Positions 16,963 to 24,265 of a DNA stretch of 64,000 bases are shown in pieces. This DNA comes from Thermosulfurimonas sp. F29. Lineage in GTDB: Bacteria > Desulfobacterota > Thermodesulfobacteria > Thermodesulfobacteriales > Thermodesulfobacteriaceae. The position numbers and the translations under genes were made by a program. Position 1 is the first letter of the stretch; each line of letters begins with the position of its first letter. The notes beneath the pieces are model-generated. The model saw only the letters and a list, made by a program, of their open reading frames with translations, had not been told where the DNA came from and ran no database searches. The stretch is from NCBI RefSeq assembly GCF_019688735.1, contig NZ_JAIFYA010000002.1, forward strand, positions 124,001 to 188,000, given 5' to 3'.

Positions 16963-18032
16963 GGCGATTTACGGGGCTGGTAGGTGCAGAGGGGCTCCTC
17001 TTCCAGGTAGTCGCCGGTGGCCTCGTAGGCCCGGGCCCGGCATCCCCCGCAGACCCGAATGTATTCGCAGCGTCCGCACTTGCCCTTGTACTTCCTGAAA
17101 TCCCTGAGATTCCTGAAGACCTCGGAATTCCACCACACCTCCGGGAAGGACTGCTTCCGCAGGTCCCCGCACTCGATCTCCAGATACCCGCAGGTTTGAA
17201 CCACCCCCCTATGGGAGATGAAACAGAATCCCGTCCCCGCCAGACACCCCCGGGTCACGGCGTCGAGTCCGAAGGTCTCCATGGTCACCGGTTTACCCTC
17301 GGCCCGGGCTCGTTCGCGGAGGATCCTGTAGTAGTGAGGAGCGCAGGTGGCCTTGAGGTGAAGGCCGGCCTTCTCCCTCTGGTCGTAAAACCAGTGCAGG
17401 GTCTTCTCGTAGACCTCGGGGGGAAGGGAGTCCTCCGCCAACTCCTTTCCCCGCCCCACCGGCACCAGAAGAAAGATGTGATGGGCCACGGCCCCCAGCT
17501 TCTTGGCCAGCTCGTGGACCCCGGGTAGTTCCTCAAGGTTTCTGGCCGTGACCGTGGTGTTGATCTGGAAGGGAATGCCCACCTTTTTGAGGATTTCTAT
17601 TCCCCGCAGGGCCCCCTCGAAGGCCCCGGGCACCTTCCGGAAACTGTCGTGGGCCTCGGGGCTCGCCCCGTCCAGGCTTATGCTGACCCGGGCCAGGCCG
17701 GCCTCTTTCAGCTTGAGGGCCAGTTCCTCCGTAAGAAGCGTTCCGTTGGTGGCCAGCACCGGACGCATACCCAGTTCACGGGCCTTGCGGGTCAGAACCA
17801 GGAGATCGTCCCGGAGCAGAGGCTCCCCTCCGGTAAGTATGACGATGGGTTTGGACACCTCGGCAATCTCGGAAAGAATCCTCAGACACTCCTCGGTGGT
17901 AAGCTCCCCCTCGTATGGTCCCCTGGAAGCCGCCGCCCGACAGTGCACGCAGTCCAGATTGCACGAACGGGTGAGCTCCCAGGCCACGAGGCGAGGGACG
18001 AACTGCGGTTTTCCCTCTCCGTGCAGATGCAT
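16959..18032 (-). CDS. ahbD: Radical SAM/SPASM protein, AhbD-like heme b synthase
   Basis: A 357-residue radical SAM enzyme. The cluster motif is ELTRSCNLDCVHCRAAA at residue 19, followed by ILTGGEPLLRDD. The C-terminal SPASM-type cysteines are in CGRCEYIRVCGGCRARAY and a final CTYQP. This tail and the CRAAA motif match AhbD, which turns Fe-coproporphyrin III into heme b by oxidative decarboxylation in sulfate reducers and archaea. The close relatives AhbC and NirJ act one step earlier and cannot be fully excluded. hemB lies elsewhere in the window (58296). It shares an operon with the MOSC gene, which it follows directly. Confidence 0.7.
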   Translation of the reverse strand: MHLHGEGKPQFVPRLVAWELTRSCNLDCVHCRAAASRGPYEGELTTEECLRILSEIAEVSKPIVILTGGEPLLRDDLLVLTRKARELGMRPVLATNGTLLTEELALKLKEAGLARVSISLDGASPEAHDSFRKVPGAFEGALRGIEILKKVGIPFQINTTVTARNLEELPGVHELAKKLGAVAHHIFLLVPVGRGKELAEDSLPPEVYEKTLHWFYDQREKAGLHLKATCAPHYYRILRERARAEGKPVTMETFGLDAVTRGCLAGTGFCFISHRGVVQTCGYLEIECGDLRKQSFPEVWWNSEVFRNLRDFRKYKGKCGRCEYIRVCGGCRARAYEATGDYLEEEPLCTYQPRKSP

Positions 18033-18488
18033 TTAATCCCCCTTTCCCTCGGATCTCGCGAGGATTCGCACCGGATCCCCCACCCGAAGCACTCCACCCC
18101 TGAGCACCCGGGTAAAAACGCCCCGGTTGCGCATCTCGCAGCGGCCCACGCGCTTAAAAATGGCACAACCGGTGTGACACTTCTTCCCTATCTGGGTGAC
18201 CTCAAAGAGACACTCCCCGGCGGCAATACGATCCCCCACCTCCACGGCGGAAAGATCCAGATCCACGGTCACATTCTCGGCAAGCTCCCCGGGACGGACC
18301 TCCCTCCCCAGGGTCTCCCTCATACACTCCAGGGTGGCGAGATCCAGAAAACTCACCTGACGGTGCCACGCCCCTCCGTGAGCGTCTCCCTCCACCCCGT
18401 AGCCCTCAACGATCCTCACCTCGGTCACATTTTCCTTGGGGACGCCCTTGTCCCGACTCACGGAAAGGGCCACCACTCGCCCCTCCAT
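18033..18488 (-). CDS. MOSC-domain protein
   Basis: A 151-residue stand-alone MOSC domain, the C-terminal fold of molybdenum cofactor sulfurases. The family pattern is seen in VEGDAHGGAWHRQVSFLD near residue 32 and GELAENVTVDLDL near 68. The conserved cysteine is in KKCHTGCAIFKRVGRCEM near 105. Such small MOSC proteins are thought to carry sulfur or handle Moco, and often sit beside Moco or radical SAM genes as here. The ahbD-like gene starts directly after it. Confidence 0.85.
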   Translation of the reverse strand: MEGRVVALSVSRDKGVPKENVTEVRIVEGYGVEGDAHGGAWHRQVSFLDLATLECMRETLGREVRPGELAENVTVDLDLSAVEVGDRIAAGECLFEVTQIGKKCHTGCAIFKRVGRCEMRNRGVFTRVLRGGVLRVGDPVRILARSEGKGD

Positions 18489-19048
18489 TATCCACCTCCC
18501 GGAAAAATCTTCCCGAAATCGAATTCCATTTCACAGACCCCCAGATCAAAACGAACCTTCTCGTTCCGGACTTTTTCAGGTAAGGCGTAGCGACCCTCTT
18601 TTAGTTCAAAGATCTCGGCCTCGGAGCGTGCAGGATCCACCAGCACCAGATACTTTACCCCGGCCCTTTCGTGAAGCCGGAATTTTAAATTACGATCCTT
18701 GAGGATCGTGGAAGGAGAAAGCACCTCAAAGATCAGGATCGGCGCTTTTTCCAGGGGAGGATTCGGCGGAAGCTTACCGCAAACCACGAGGTTGTCGGGC
18801 TGGACCACGGTGTGCTCATCTATCTTCCAGTCCACCGGAAGAAGAGCTACGCAGTGGGGACATCCCTCAAGCGCCCGCACGAGCTCCACATGAATACGGC
18901 CGCTCACGATCTGGTGTTCGAAGGAAGGCAGGGGAGCCATGGCATAGGGCACCCCTTCGATGAGCTCCCAGCGGCCCTTCCACAGGCGGTAATCCTCCCA
19001 GGTATATCGTGGAAGATTTTCAGCTAAGGCCATCATCCCCGGTCTCAT
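18488..19048 (-). CDS. Uma2-family (DUF820) putative endonuclease
   Basis: A 186-residue Uma2/DUF820 protein of the PD-(D/E)XK superfamily. Typical family segments are RYTWEDYRLWKGRWELIEG (about 13-30), PLPSFEHQIVSGRIHVELV, VQPDNLVVCG and the catalytic strand ILIFEVLSPSTILKDRNLKF followed by YLVLVDP. Function in bacteria is unknown; paralogues are often abundant and mobile. The start at 19048 lies right after the FAH gene stop; a longer frame is out of register with the family. The last base is shared with the MOSC start. Confidence 0.8.
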   Translation of the reverse strand: MRPGMMALAENLPRYTWEDYRLWKGRWELIEGVPYAMAPLPSFEHQIVSGRIHVELVRALEGCPHCVALLPVDWKIDEHTVVQPDNLVVCGKLPPNPPLEKAPILIFEVLSPSTILKDRNLKFRLHERAGVKYLVLVDPARSEAEIFELKEGRYALPEKVRNEKVRFDLGVCEMEFDFGKIFPGGG

Positions 19049-19049
19049 T

Positions 19050-19805
19050 CTAACTTTCCCGCACGAAGTTGGCCAGCCGACCCACCCCTTCCACCTCCAC
19101 CTCCACCACATCTCCGGGGGAAAGAGGTCCCACCCCCGGGGGCGTCCCGGTGGCGATGACATCTCCCGGATAAAGGGTCATGATGTGGGAGATGAAGCTC
19201 ACCAGCTCGTTTACCGGAAAGATGAGTTTTTCCGTGGAGGAATCCTGAACGATCCGACCGTTAAGGTAGGCCCGGATCCTCAGGGCGGAGGGGTCGAGGT
19301 CGGTCTCTATCCAGGGGCCCAGCGGGGCAAAGGTGTCGAAGCTCTTGGCCCGGGTCCACTGACCGTCTTTTTTCTGGAGATCCCTGGCGGTCACATCGTT
19401 GAAGCAGGTGTAGCCCAGGATGTGACGGGAGGCCTCCTCCGGTCGAATCTTCCGGGTGACCTTCCCGATCACCACCGCCAGCTCCGCCTCGTAATCCACC
19501 CGACCGATCTTTCGGGGGAGCAGGATGGGATCCTCCGGCCCGATCACCGCCGAAGGGGGTTTAAGGAAAATGAGCGGTTCGTCCGGCACCGGAAGGCCCA
19601 GTTCCTCGGCATGGTCGCGATAGTTCAGACCCACGGCCACGATCTTGGTGGGCACCGTGGGAGGCAGAAGACGCACCTCGGTAAGCGGCACCCCCTCCTC
19701 CGGCACCCGGACCGCTTCCTCCACCCCCGGAAGACCCAGAATGCGCTCTCCCTCAAGCCTTCCCCAGCCCTCAAGATCCCTCCAGCGAAAACGCACGATC
19801 TTCAT
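19050..19805 (-). CDS. Fumarylacetoacetate hydrolase (FAH) family protein
   Basis: A 251-residue FAH-fold enzyme. The metal site residues are in [13 protein letters not shown] near residue 106 and [17 protein letters not shown] near 135. [13 protein letters not shown] near 220 is also typical. Relatives hydrolyse acylpyruvates or decarboxylate oxaloacetate. In this context the substrate is not clear, and no aromatic degradation genes are nearby. It is the first gene of the group running to ahbD and is divergent from mscS. Confidence 0.88.
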   Translation of the reverse strand: MKIVRFRWRDLEGWGRLEGERILGLPGVEEAVRVPEEGVPLTEVRLLPPTVPTKIVAVGLNYRDHAEELGLPVPDEPLIFLKPPSAVIGPEDPILLPRKIGRVDYEAELAVVIGKVTRKIRPEEASRHILGYTCFNDVTARDLQKKDGQWTRAKSFDTFAPLGPWIETDLDPSALRIRAYLNGRIVQDSSTEKLIFPVNELVSFISHIMTLYPGDVIATGTPPGVGPLSPGDVVEVEVEGVGRLANFVRES

Positions 19806-19879
19806 GAAGCCCCAATCCTCCTTTTCCGGATCCGCTGAAGTTGATAAGATATCCAGAAATTCCGTTTCCGTTAAGTCGT

Positions 19880-20782
19880 ATGGGAACCCTGAAGAGAATC
19901 CTTACCTATCCCCTGTGGCAGACCGGGGGCATCACCTTCACCCTCCTGGGGTTTATCAAGTTTCTGCTCATCCTGGGGCTGGGGGTGTTTTTCCTTCGTT
20001 ACTTCCGGCGTCGGGCCGAACGGTTTTTCATCGGGCGTTTTCAGGCCTCGGCAAGTGCGATCAATTCCCTGACCACTCTCATTTACTATGCCCTCCTGGT
20101 GATACTGCTTCTGGTGGCGCTCTCCAGCGCCGGGCTCAACCTCACCCAGGTGGGCCTCATATTCGGGGCCCTCGGCGTGGGTATCGGTTTCGGGCTCCAG
20201 ACCATAACCAGCAACTTCATCTCCGGCATCATACTGCTCACCGAGGGGAGTCTTCGGGTGGGCGACCTGGTGGAACTGGAGGACGGCACCCTGGGCGTGG
20301 TCAAGGAGATCAACATGCGTTCCACCGTGCTCCGGACCTTTGACGGGCAGGACCTCATCGTGCCCAATTCGGAATTCGTCTCCAAGCGCATCTCCACCTG
20401 GACCTACGAGGACGACTGGCGCCGGATCCACATTCCCTTCGGGGTGGCCTACGGAAGTGACCCCGAACTGGTGAAACGGGTGGTCACCGAGGCGGCCCGG
20501 AAGGTCCCCCTAACGCAGGAGGACGCGGATCACCCCCTGCAGGTGTGGTTTACCGGGTTCGGCGATAGCGCCCTGGAGTTTTCGCTTGCGGTCTGGATCA
20601 GGCAGTCCCAGGCCAAGCGGGCCCTGACCGGCATAAAGAGCGATTATTACTACGCCATCCACCGGGCCCTCATCGAGGCGGGCATCGAGATCCCCTTCCC
20701 GCAGAGGGATCTTCACTTAAAGAGCCTCTCCGGCGAGGCCATCCGGAACCTTAAAACCCTTGTGGGAGGAGGCCATGGATAA
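19880..20782 (+). CDS. MscS-family mechanosensitive channel
   Basis: A 300-residue small-conductance mechanosensitive channel. Membrane segments are seen at about 15-40 and 60-85. The pore-lining TM3 is [19 protein letters not shown] followed by [10 protein letters not shown], with the MscS beta domain after it ([35 protein letters not shown]). It opens under membrane tension to release osmolytes. I took ATG 19880; a TTG 13 codons upstream is possible. It overlaps punA by 8 bases. Confidence 0.9.
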   Translation: MGTLKRILTYPLWQTGGITFTLLGFIKFLLILGLGVFFLRYFRRRAERFFIGRFQASASAINSLTTLIYYALLVILLLVALSSAGLNLTQVGLIFGALGVGIGFGLQTITSNFISGIILLTEGSLRVGDLVELEDGTLGVVKEINMRSTVLRTFDGQDLIVPNSEFVSKRISTWTYEDDWRRIHIPFGVAYGSDPELVKRVVTEAARKVPLTQEDADHPLQVWFTGFGDSALEFSLAVWIRQSQAKRALTGIKSDYYYAIHRALIEAGIEIPFPQRDLHLKSLSGEAIRNLKTLVGGGHG

Positions 20783-21599
20783 GGATTACTTCACCCGGGT
20801 GGAGGAAGCCCGCGATTTTCTCGCCGGGAAATTACCCTTCCGCCCCGAGATTCTCCTGGTGCTGGGCACCGGGCTTTCCGGCCTGGGAGAGCGCATAAAA
20901 GCGCTCTTGCGACTTCCCTACCGGGAGATCCCCCACTTCCCGGTCTCCACCGTGGAAAGTCACGCCGGGGAGCTGGTGGTGGGGCATCTTGCGGGCAAAA
21001 GGGTGGCGGCCTTCAGGGGACGATTTCATTACTACGAGGGATATTCCACCAGGGAGATCACGCTTCCGGTGCGGGTGTTAAGTCTCCTCGGAGCGCGAAT
21101 CCTGGTGGTCTCGAACGCCGCCGGGGGGCTCAATCTGGACTTTCGTCCCGGCGACCTCATGCTCCTCCGGGATCACATCAACCTCATCCCCGACAATCCC
21201 CTCCGGGGTCCCAACCGGGAGGACTGGGGTCCGCGTTTCCCGGACCTTTCCGAAGCCTATTCCTCCCGCCTGCGGGAGATCCTCCGGGAAGCGGCCCGGG
21301 AACTGGGGGAAACGATCCGGGAGGGGGTCTATGTGGCCGTGCCCGGGCCTAGTCTCGAGACCCCGGCGGAGACCCGTTTCCTGCGTCTTATCGGGGCCGA
21401 TGCGGTGGGGATGTCCACGGTGCCGGAGGTCATCGTGGCCGTGCACGCCGGGATGGAGGTTCTGGGGATATCCGTGATCGCCAATGTGAACGATCCGGAC
21501 AACTTTCAACCCATCCTCCTGGAAGAGGTCATCGCCCGGGCCCAGGCCGCCGAGAACCGTTTGACGCGCCTTATCGAGAGGTTTATAGAGAAACTATGA
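20775..21599 (+). CDS. punA: Purine nucleoside phosphorylase (PunA type)
   Basis: A 274-residue class I trimeric purine nucleoside phosphorylase. Features are LVLGTGLSGLGERI near residue 30, SHAGELVVGHLAGK, FRGRFHYYEGYS, VSNAAGGLNLDFRPGDLML, and the purine-site PGPSLETPAETRFLR with GADAVGMSTVPEVIVA. It splits inosine and guanosine with phosphate for purine salvage. ATG 20775 has GGGAGGAGG just upstream. It overlaps mscS by 8 bases, and its stop overlaps the following tiny gene. Confidence 0.93.
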   Translation: MDKDYFTRVEEARDFLAGKLPFRPEILLVLGTGLSGLGERIKALLRLPYREIPHFPVSTVESHAGELVVGHLAGKRVAAFRGRFHYYEGYSTREITLPVRVLSLLGARILVVSNAAGGLNLDFRPGDLMLLRDHINLIPDNPLRGPNREDWGPRFPDLSEAYSSRLREILREAARELGETIREGVYVAVPGPSLETPAETRFLRLIGADAVGMSTVPEVIVAVHAGMEVLGISVIANVNDPDNFQPILLEEVIARAQAAENRLTRLIERFIEKL

Positions 21600-21775
21600 G
21601 GAAAAACAAACTTCAAAGACTATCCGACCTGCTGGGAGATTTTTCCAAGATTGTGATGGGTGGCATGTTAGTAGGAGGCATACTGAATAAAGCCCCGTTG
21701 GCGATATTAGTTGGTGGGACGGTAGCTTGGCTTTTTCTAACCATTTCTTCTGTTTTGTTAACTCCGGAGGAGTAA
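21596..21775 (+). CDS. Tiny membrane protein, pair A upstream member
   Basis: A 59-residue gene starting inside the punA stop (ATGAG overlap). It has a basic amphipathic N-terminus (RKNKLQRLSDLLGDFSKIV), then two hydrophobic segments (about 20-32 and 34-54) ending LLTPEE. Layout and residues match the 61-residue gene at 53655-53840: both have R..L...L.D..K....GG.VG.IL and a final P-E-acid. It resembles short two-helix families such as DUF6722, as far as I recall. Function unknown. The gene end encodes the GGAGGAG ribosome site of its partner. Confidence 0.7.
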   Translation: MRKNKLQRLSDLLGDFSKIVMGGMLVGGILNKAPLAILVGGTVAWLFLTISSVLLTPEE

Positions 21776-21776
21776 A

Positions 21777-21878
21777 ATGGACGATCTTTTTTGGACTTAT
21801 GTGTTTATAGCTCTGGGAGGAATGCTCTTGTTTATCTACGGACTTTACCTCAAACACAAGGGAGCACAGGAAGGATAA
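21777..21878 (+). CDS. Tiny membrane protein, pair A downstream member
   Basis: A 33-residue gene with one membrane helix (about 5-24) and a short basic-polar tail (LYLKHKGAQEG). It starts one base after its partner's stop, with GGAGGAG 4-5 bases upstream inside the partner's end. Its own stop abuts the TTG start of the RNase G gene. The same small two-gene order occurs at 53545-53840, where the second member is 35 residues. Too short for a family call; the repeated arrangement is the evidence that it is real. Confidence 0.6.
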   Translation: MDDLFWTYVFIALGGMLLFIYGLYLKHKGAQEG

Positions 21879-23357
21879 TTGGCCGAGCTTCTCATCAATT
21901 ACGCCCCCTACGAGACACGGGTGGCCCTCGTCGAGGGAGGGCAGCTCGTCGAGTTCTATGTAGAGCGCCCCAAGGAAAAGGGGGTGGTGGGAAACATCTA
22001 CAAGGGGCGCGTGGTGCGGGTGCTCCCCGGCATGAAGGCCGCCTTCGTGGAGGTGGGGCTTTCCCGCACCGCCTTCCTTTACGGGGGGGATTTCCTGCCC
22101 ATTCTGGAAGGAGAGGAATTGCTGGGGGAGTCGGCCTTCGTTTCCGATAGGGCCCTCTGCGAGGTCCTCCGGGAGGGACAGGAGATCCTGGTTCAGGTCA
22201 TAAAAGAGCCCGTGGGCTCCAAAGGGGCGCGTCTTTCCACCAACATAACCCTTCCCGGACACTATCTGGTGTATCTTCCCTACATGAGTCACATAGGCAT
22301 CTCCCGCAAGATAAAGGACGAGGCCGAGCGGGAGCGTTTGCGTAGCATCGTGGAGGAGGCTCGTCCTCCGGGCACGGGCTGGATCGTGCGCACCGCGGCG
22401 GAGGGAGCCTCGGCCGAGGAGATAAAGCCGGAGATGGAATTTCTGCTCTCCCTCTGGGAGGAGATCTCCACCCGCGCGGAGCGTTCCCGGGCCCCGGCCC
22501 TGATCTACGAGGAGCTGGAGGCGAGCCTGCGGGCCGTGCGGGACCTCCTCACCCGGGAGGTTTCCTCGGTGGTGATCGACGACCGGGAGGAATACCGGAA
22601 GATCCTCGACTTTCTTTCCCGGGCCGCTCCCCACCTCAAGGGATGCGTGCGCCTCCACGAGGGGCCGCGGGATCTCTTCGAAACCTACGGTCTAGAGGTG
22701 GACCCCAGGCGTCTCCTCTCCCCGCGGGTATGGCTCAAGTCCGGGGGATTTATCGTTATCGAGCCCTGCGAGGCCTTTACGGCCATCGATGTAAACACCG
22801 GACGCTTCGTGGGCCGCAGGGACCTGGAGGAAACCGTCTTCAGGACCAACCTCGAGGCCGCCCGGGAGATCGCCTATCAGCTCCGCCTGCGCAACATCGG
22901 CGGCCTCATCGTGATCGACTTCATCGACATGGAGGACCCCGGTCACCGGGAAGAGGTTTACCAGACCCTGAAGGAGGCCCTGAAACGGGATCGGGCCAAG
23001 ACCTCGGTCAAACCCATCTCCGACTTCGGACTGCTGGAGATGACCAGGGAACGCCGCCGCGAATCCCTTTACGAGGTCTTCCTGGAACGCTGTCCCTGCT
23101 GCGGGGGCGAGGGGCGGCTCAAGAGCCGGCGCACCATCGGCTACGAGATTTTTCGGCGCCTGGAGCGCATGGGGCCTCACATCCGGGGTAAGGTGGTGGA
23201 GATCCGCCTTCATCCGGAGATGGCCGAATTCCTGGCCGAGGAGATGGACTACCTGGGGGAGATCGAGAGCCGCTACGGCTTTGAGCTGACCGTCTCTCCC
23301 GAGAGCGACCTCCCTCTGTGGGAATACAAGTTCTTCATAAAGAACGATCGAGCCTGA
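21879..23357 (+). CDS. rng: Ribonuclease G/E family
   Basis: A 492-residue RNase G-type endoribonuclease that processes rRNA and decays mRNA. The N-terminal S1-like domain has GNIYKGRVVRVLPGMKAAFV and VEVGLSRTAFLY near 38-60. Catalytic acids lie in FTAIDVNTGRFVG near 295 and GGLIVIDFIDMED near 340. The zinc-link CPCCGGEG is near 400. Length matches RNase G, with no long RNase E tail. It starts at TTG 21879, directly after the tiny membrane gene stop, with AGGAAGGA upstream. Confidence 0.93.
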   Translation: MAELLINYAPYETRVALVEGGQLVEFYVERPKEKGVVGNIYKGRVVRVLPGMKAAFVEVGLSRTAFLYGGDFLPILEGEELLGESAFVSDRALCEVLREGQEILVQVIKEPVGSKGARLSTNITLPGHYLVYLPYMSHIGISRKIKDEAERERLRSIVEEARPPGTGWIVRTAAEGASAEEIKPEMEFLLSLWEEISTRAERSRAPALIYEELEASLRAVRDLLTREVSSVVIDDREEYRKILDFLSRAAPHLKGCVRLHEGPRDLFETYGLEVDPRRLLSPRVWLKSGGFIVIEPCEAFTAIDVNTGRFVGRRDLEETVFRTNLEAAREIAYQLRLRNIGGLIVIDFIDMEDPGHREEVYQTLKEALKRDRAKTSVKPISDFGLLEMTRERRRESLYEVFLERCPCCGGEGRLKSRRTIGYEIFRRLERMGPHIRGKVVEIRLHPEMAEFLAEEMDYLGEIESRYGFELTVSPESDLPLWEYKFFIKNDRA

Positions 23358-24264
23358 GGATCTCCCCCGGATAGAGCACCCGAGCCCGGAGGCCCCTTCT
23401 CCGGGCCTCTTCGGCGAATCGTTGAGGAGGCTCCTCCGGGGGTTCGTCCCCGAGAAAGTAGGCCCCCCAGTGGAGGGGGACGGCTGCTTCGGCCCGCAGA
23501 TCCAGGGCCGCCTGCACGGCCTCCTCCGGGGTCATGTGAAAGGGCGCCATCAGCTCCCTCGGTTCGTAGGCCCCGCACGGAAGAAGGGCCAGATCAAAGG
23601 GCCCGAACTCCGCCCCTATTTCCCGGAACCCCCGGAAGTATCCGGTGTCTCCCCCGAAAAAGAGACGCAATCCGGCCACCTCCACCAGAAACCCGAGCCA
23701 GAGACTTCGGTTGTGATCGAAAAGCCCCCTCTGCGACCAGTGCTGAACCGGAAGCCCCAGAATCCGCACCCCGAAAATCACCCGCTCCTCAAGCCAGTCC
23801 AGCTCCACCAGACGATTCCTCTCCAGATACCGGTGCGTCCCCACCCCGGCCACCAGGGTGAAGTCCCCGGAAAGGCGTTTCAGGGTGGGACGATCCAGAT
23901 GATCCAGGTGGGCGTGGGAGACGAGCACCAGATCCGGGGAAGGCAGGGATTCAGGGGAAAGCGGGGGAGGGGTACGGCGCCGCAGGACGCCCCCTATGGG
24001 CCCCAGGATGGGGTCGAAAAGAAGAGTTCGTCCCCCCGCTCTGAGGAATACCGTGTTGTGCCCCAGGAAACAGAGGAGGAAGTCCTCCTCGAGGACTTCG
24101 GGCGGGGGAAAGGACACCCGAAGCGGAAAGGTCTTCGGGGCCCGGTTCTTGGAGAACCGGGCCACCTTCCACTTCAGGATCTCGACCAGAGCCGGCCCTT
24201 CGGCCTCAAGCCAGGGATTGGTGAAACGGCCCTCCGGCAGACGGTGCCCTCCGGCGGCCGCCAG
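23335..24264 (-). CDS. MBL-fold metal-dependent hydrolase, probable CTG start
   Basis: A metallo-beta-lactamase-fold protein of the UlaG/NAPE-PLD-like type. Metal ligands lie in VSHAHLDHLD, LPVQHWSQRG, FFGGDTGYF and VPLHWGAYF. The first ordinary in-frame start is GTG 24165 (276 residues). However, the conserved N-terminal segment GGHRLPEGRFTNPWLEAEG is encoded in frame upstream of it. No ATG, GTG or TTG precedes that segment before a stop. A CTG at 24264 lies 1 base after the upstream stop, behind a purine-rich GGAGGA, and would give 309 residues. The 3' end overlaps convergent rng by 23 bases. Substrate unknown. Confidence 0.8.
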   Translation of the reverse strand: MAAAGGHRLPEGRFTNPWLEAEGPALVEILKWKVARFSKNRAPKTFPLRVSFPPPEVLEEDFLLCFLGHNTVFLRAGGRTLLFDPILGPIGGVLRRRTPPPLSPESLPSPDLVLVSHAHLDHLDRPTLKRLSGDFTLVAGVGTHRYLERNRLVELDWLEERVIFGVRILGLPVQHWSQRGLFDHNRSLWLGFLVEVAGLRLFFGGDTGYFRGFREIGAEFGPFDLALLPCGAYEPRELMAPFHMTPEEAVQAALDLRAEAAVPLHWGAYFLGDEPPEEPPQRFAEEARRRGLRARVLYPGEILRLDRSL

Positions 24265-24265
24265 T

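Noticed and set aside
16959-18032. Calling the radical SAM protein a peptide-maturing SPASM enzyme
   Set aside because: The CRAAA cluster motif and the CGRCEY...CGGCRARAY tail fit AhbD/AhbC better, and no small precursor peptide gene was seen beside it.
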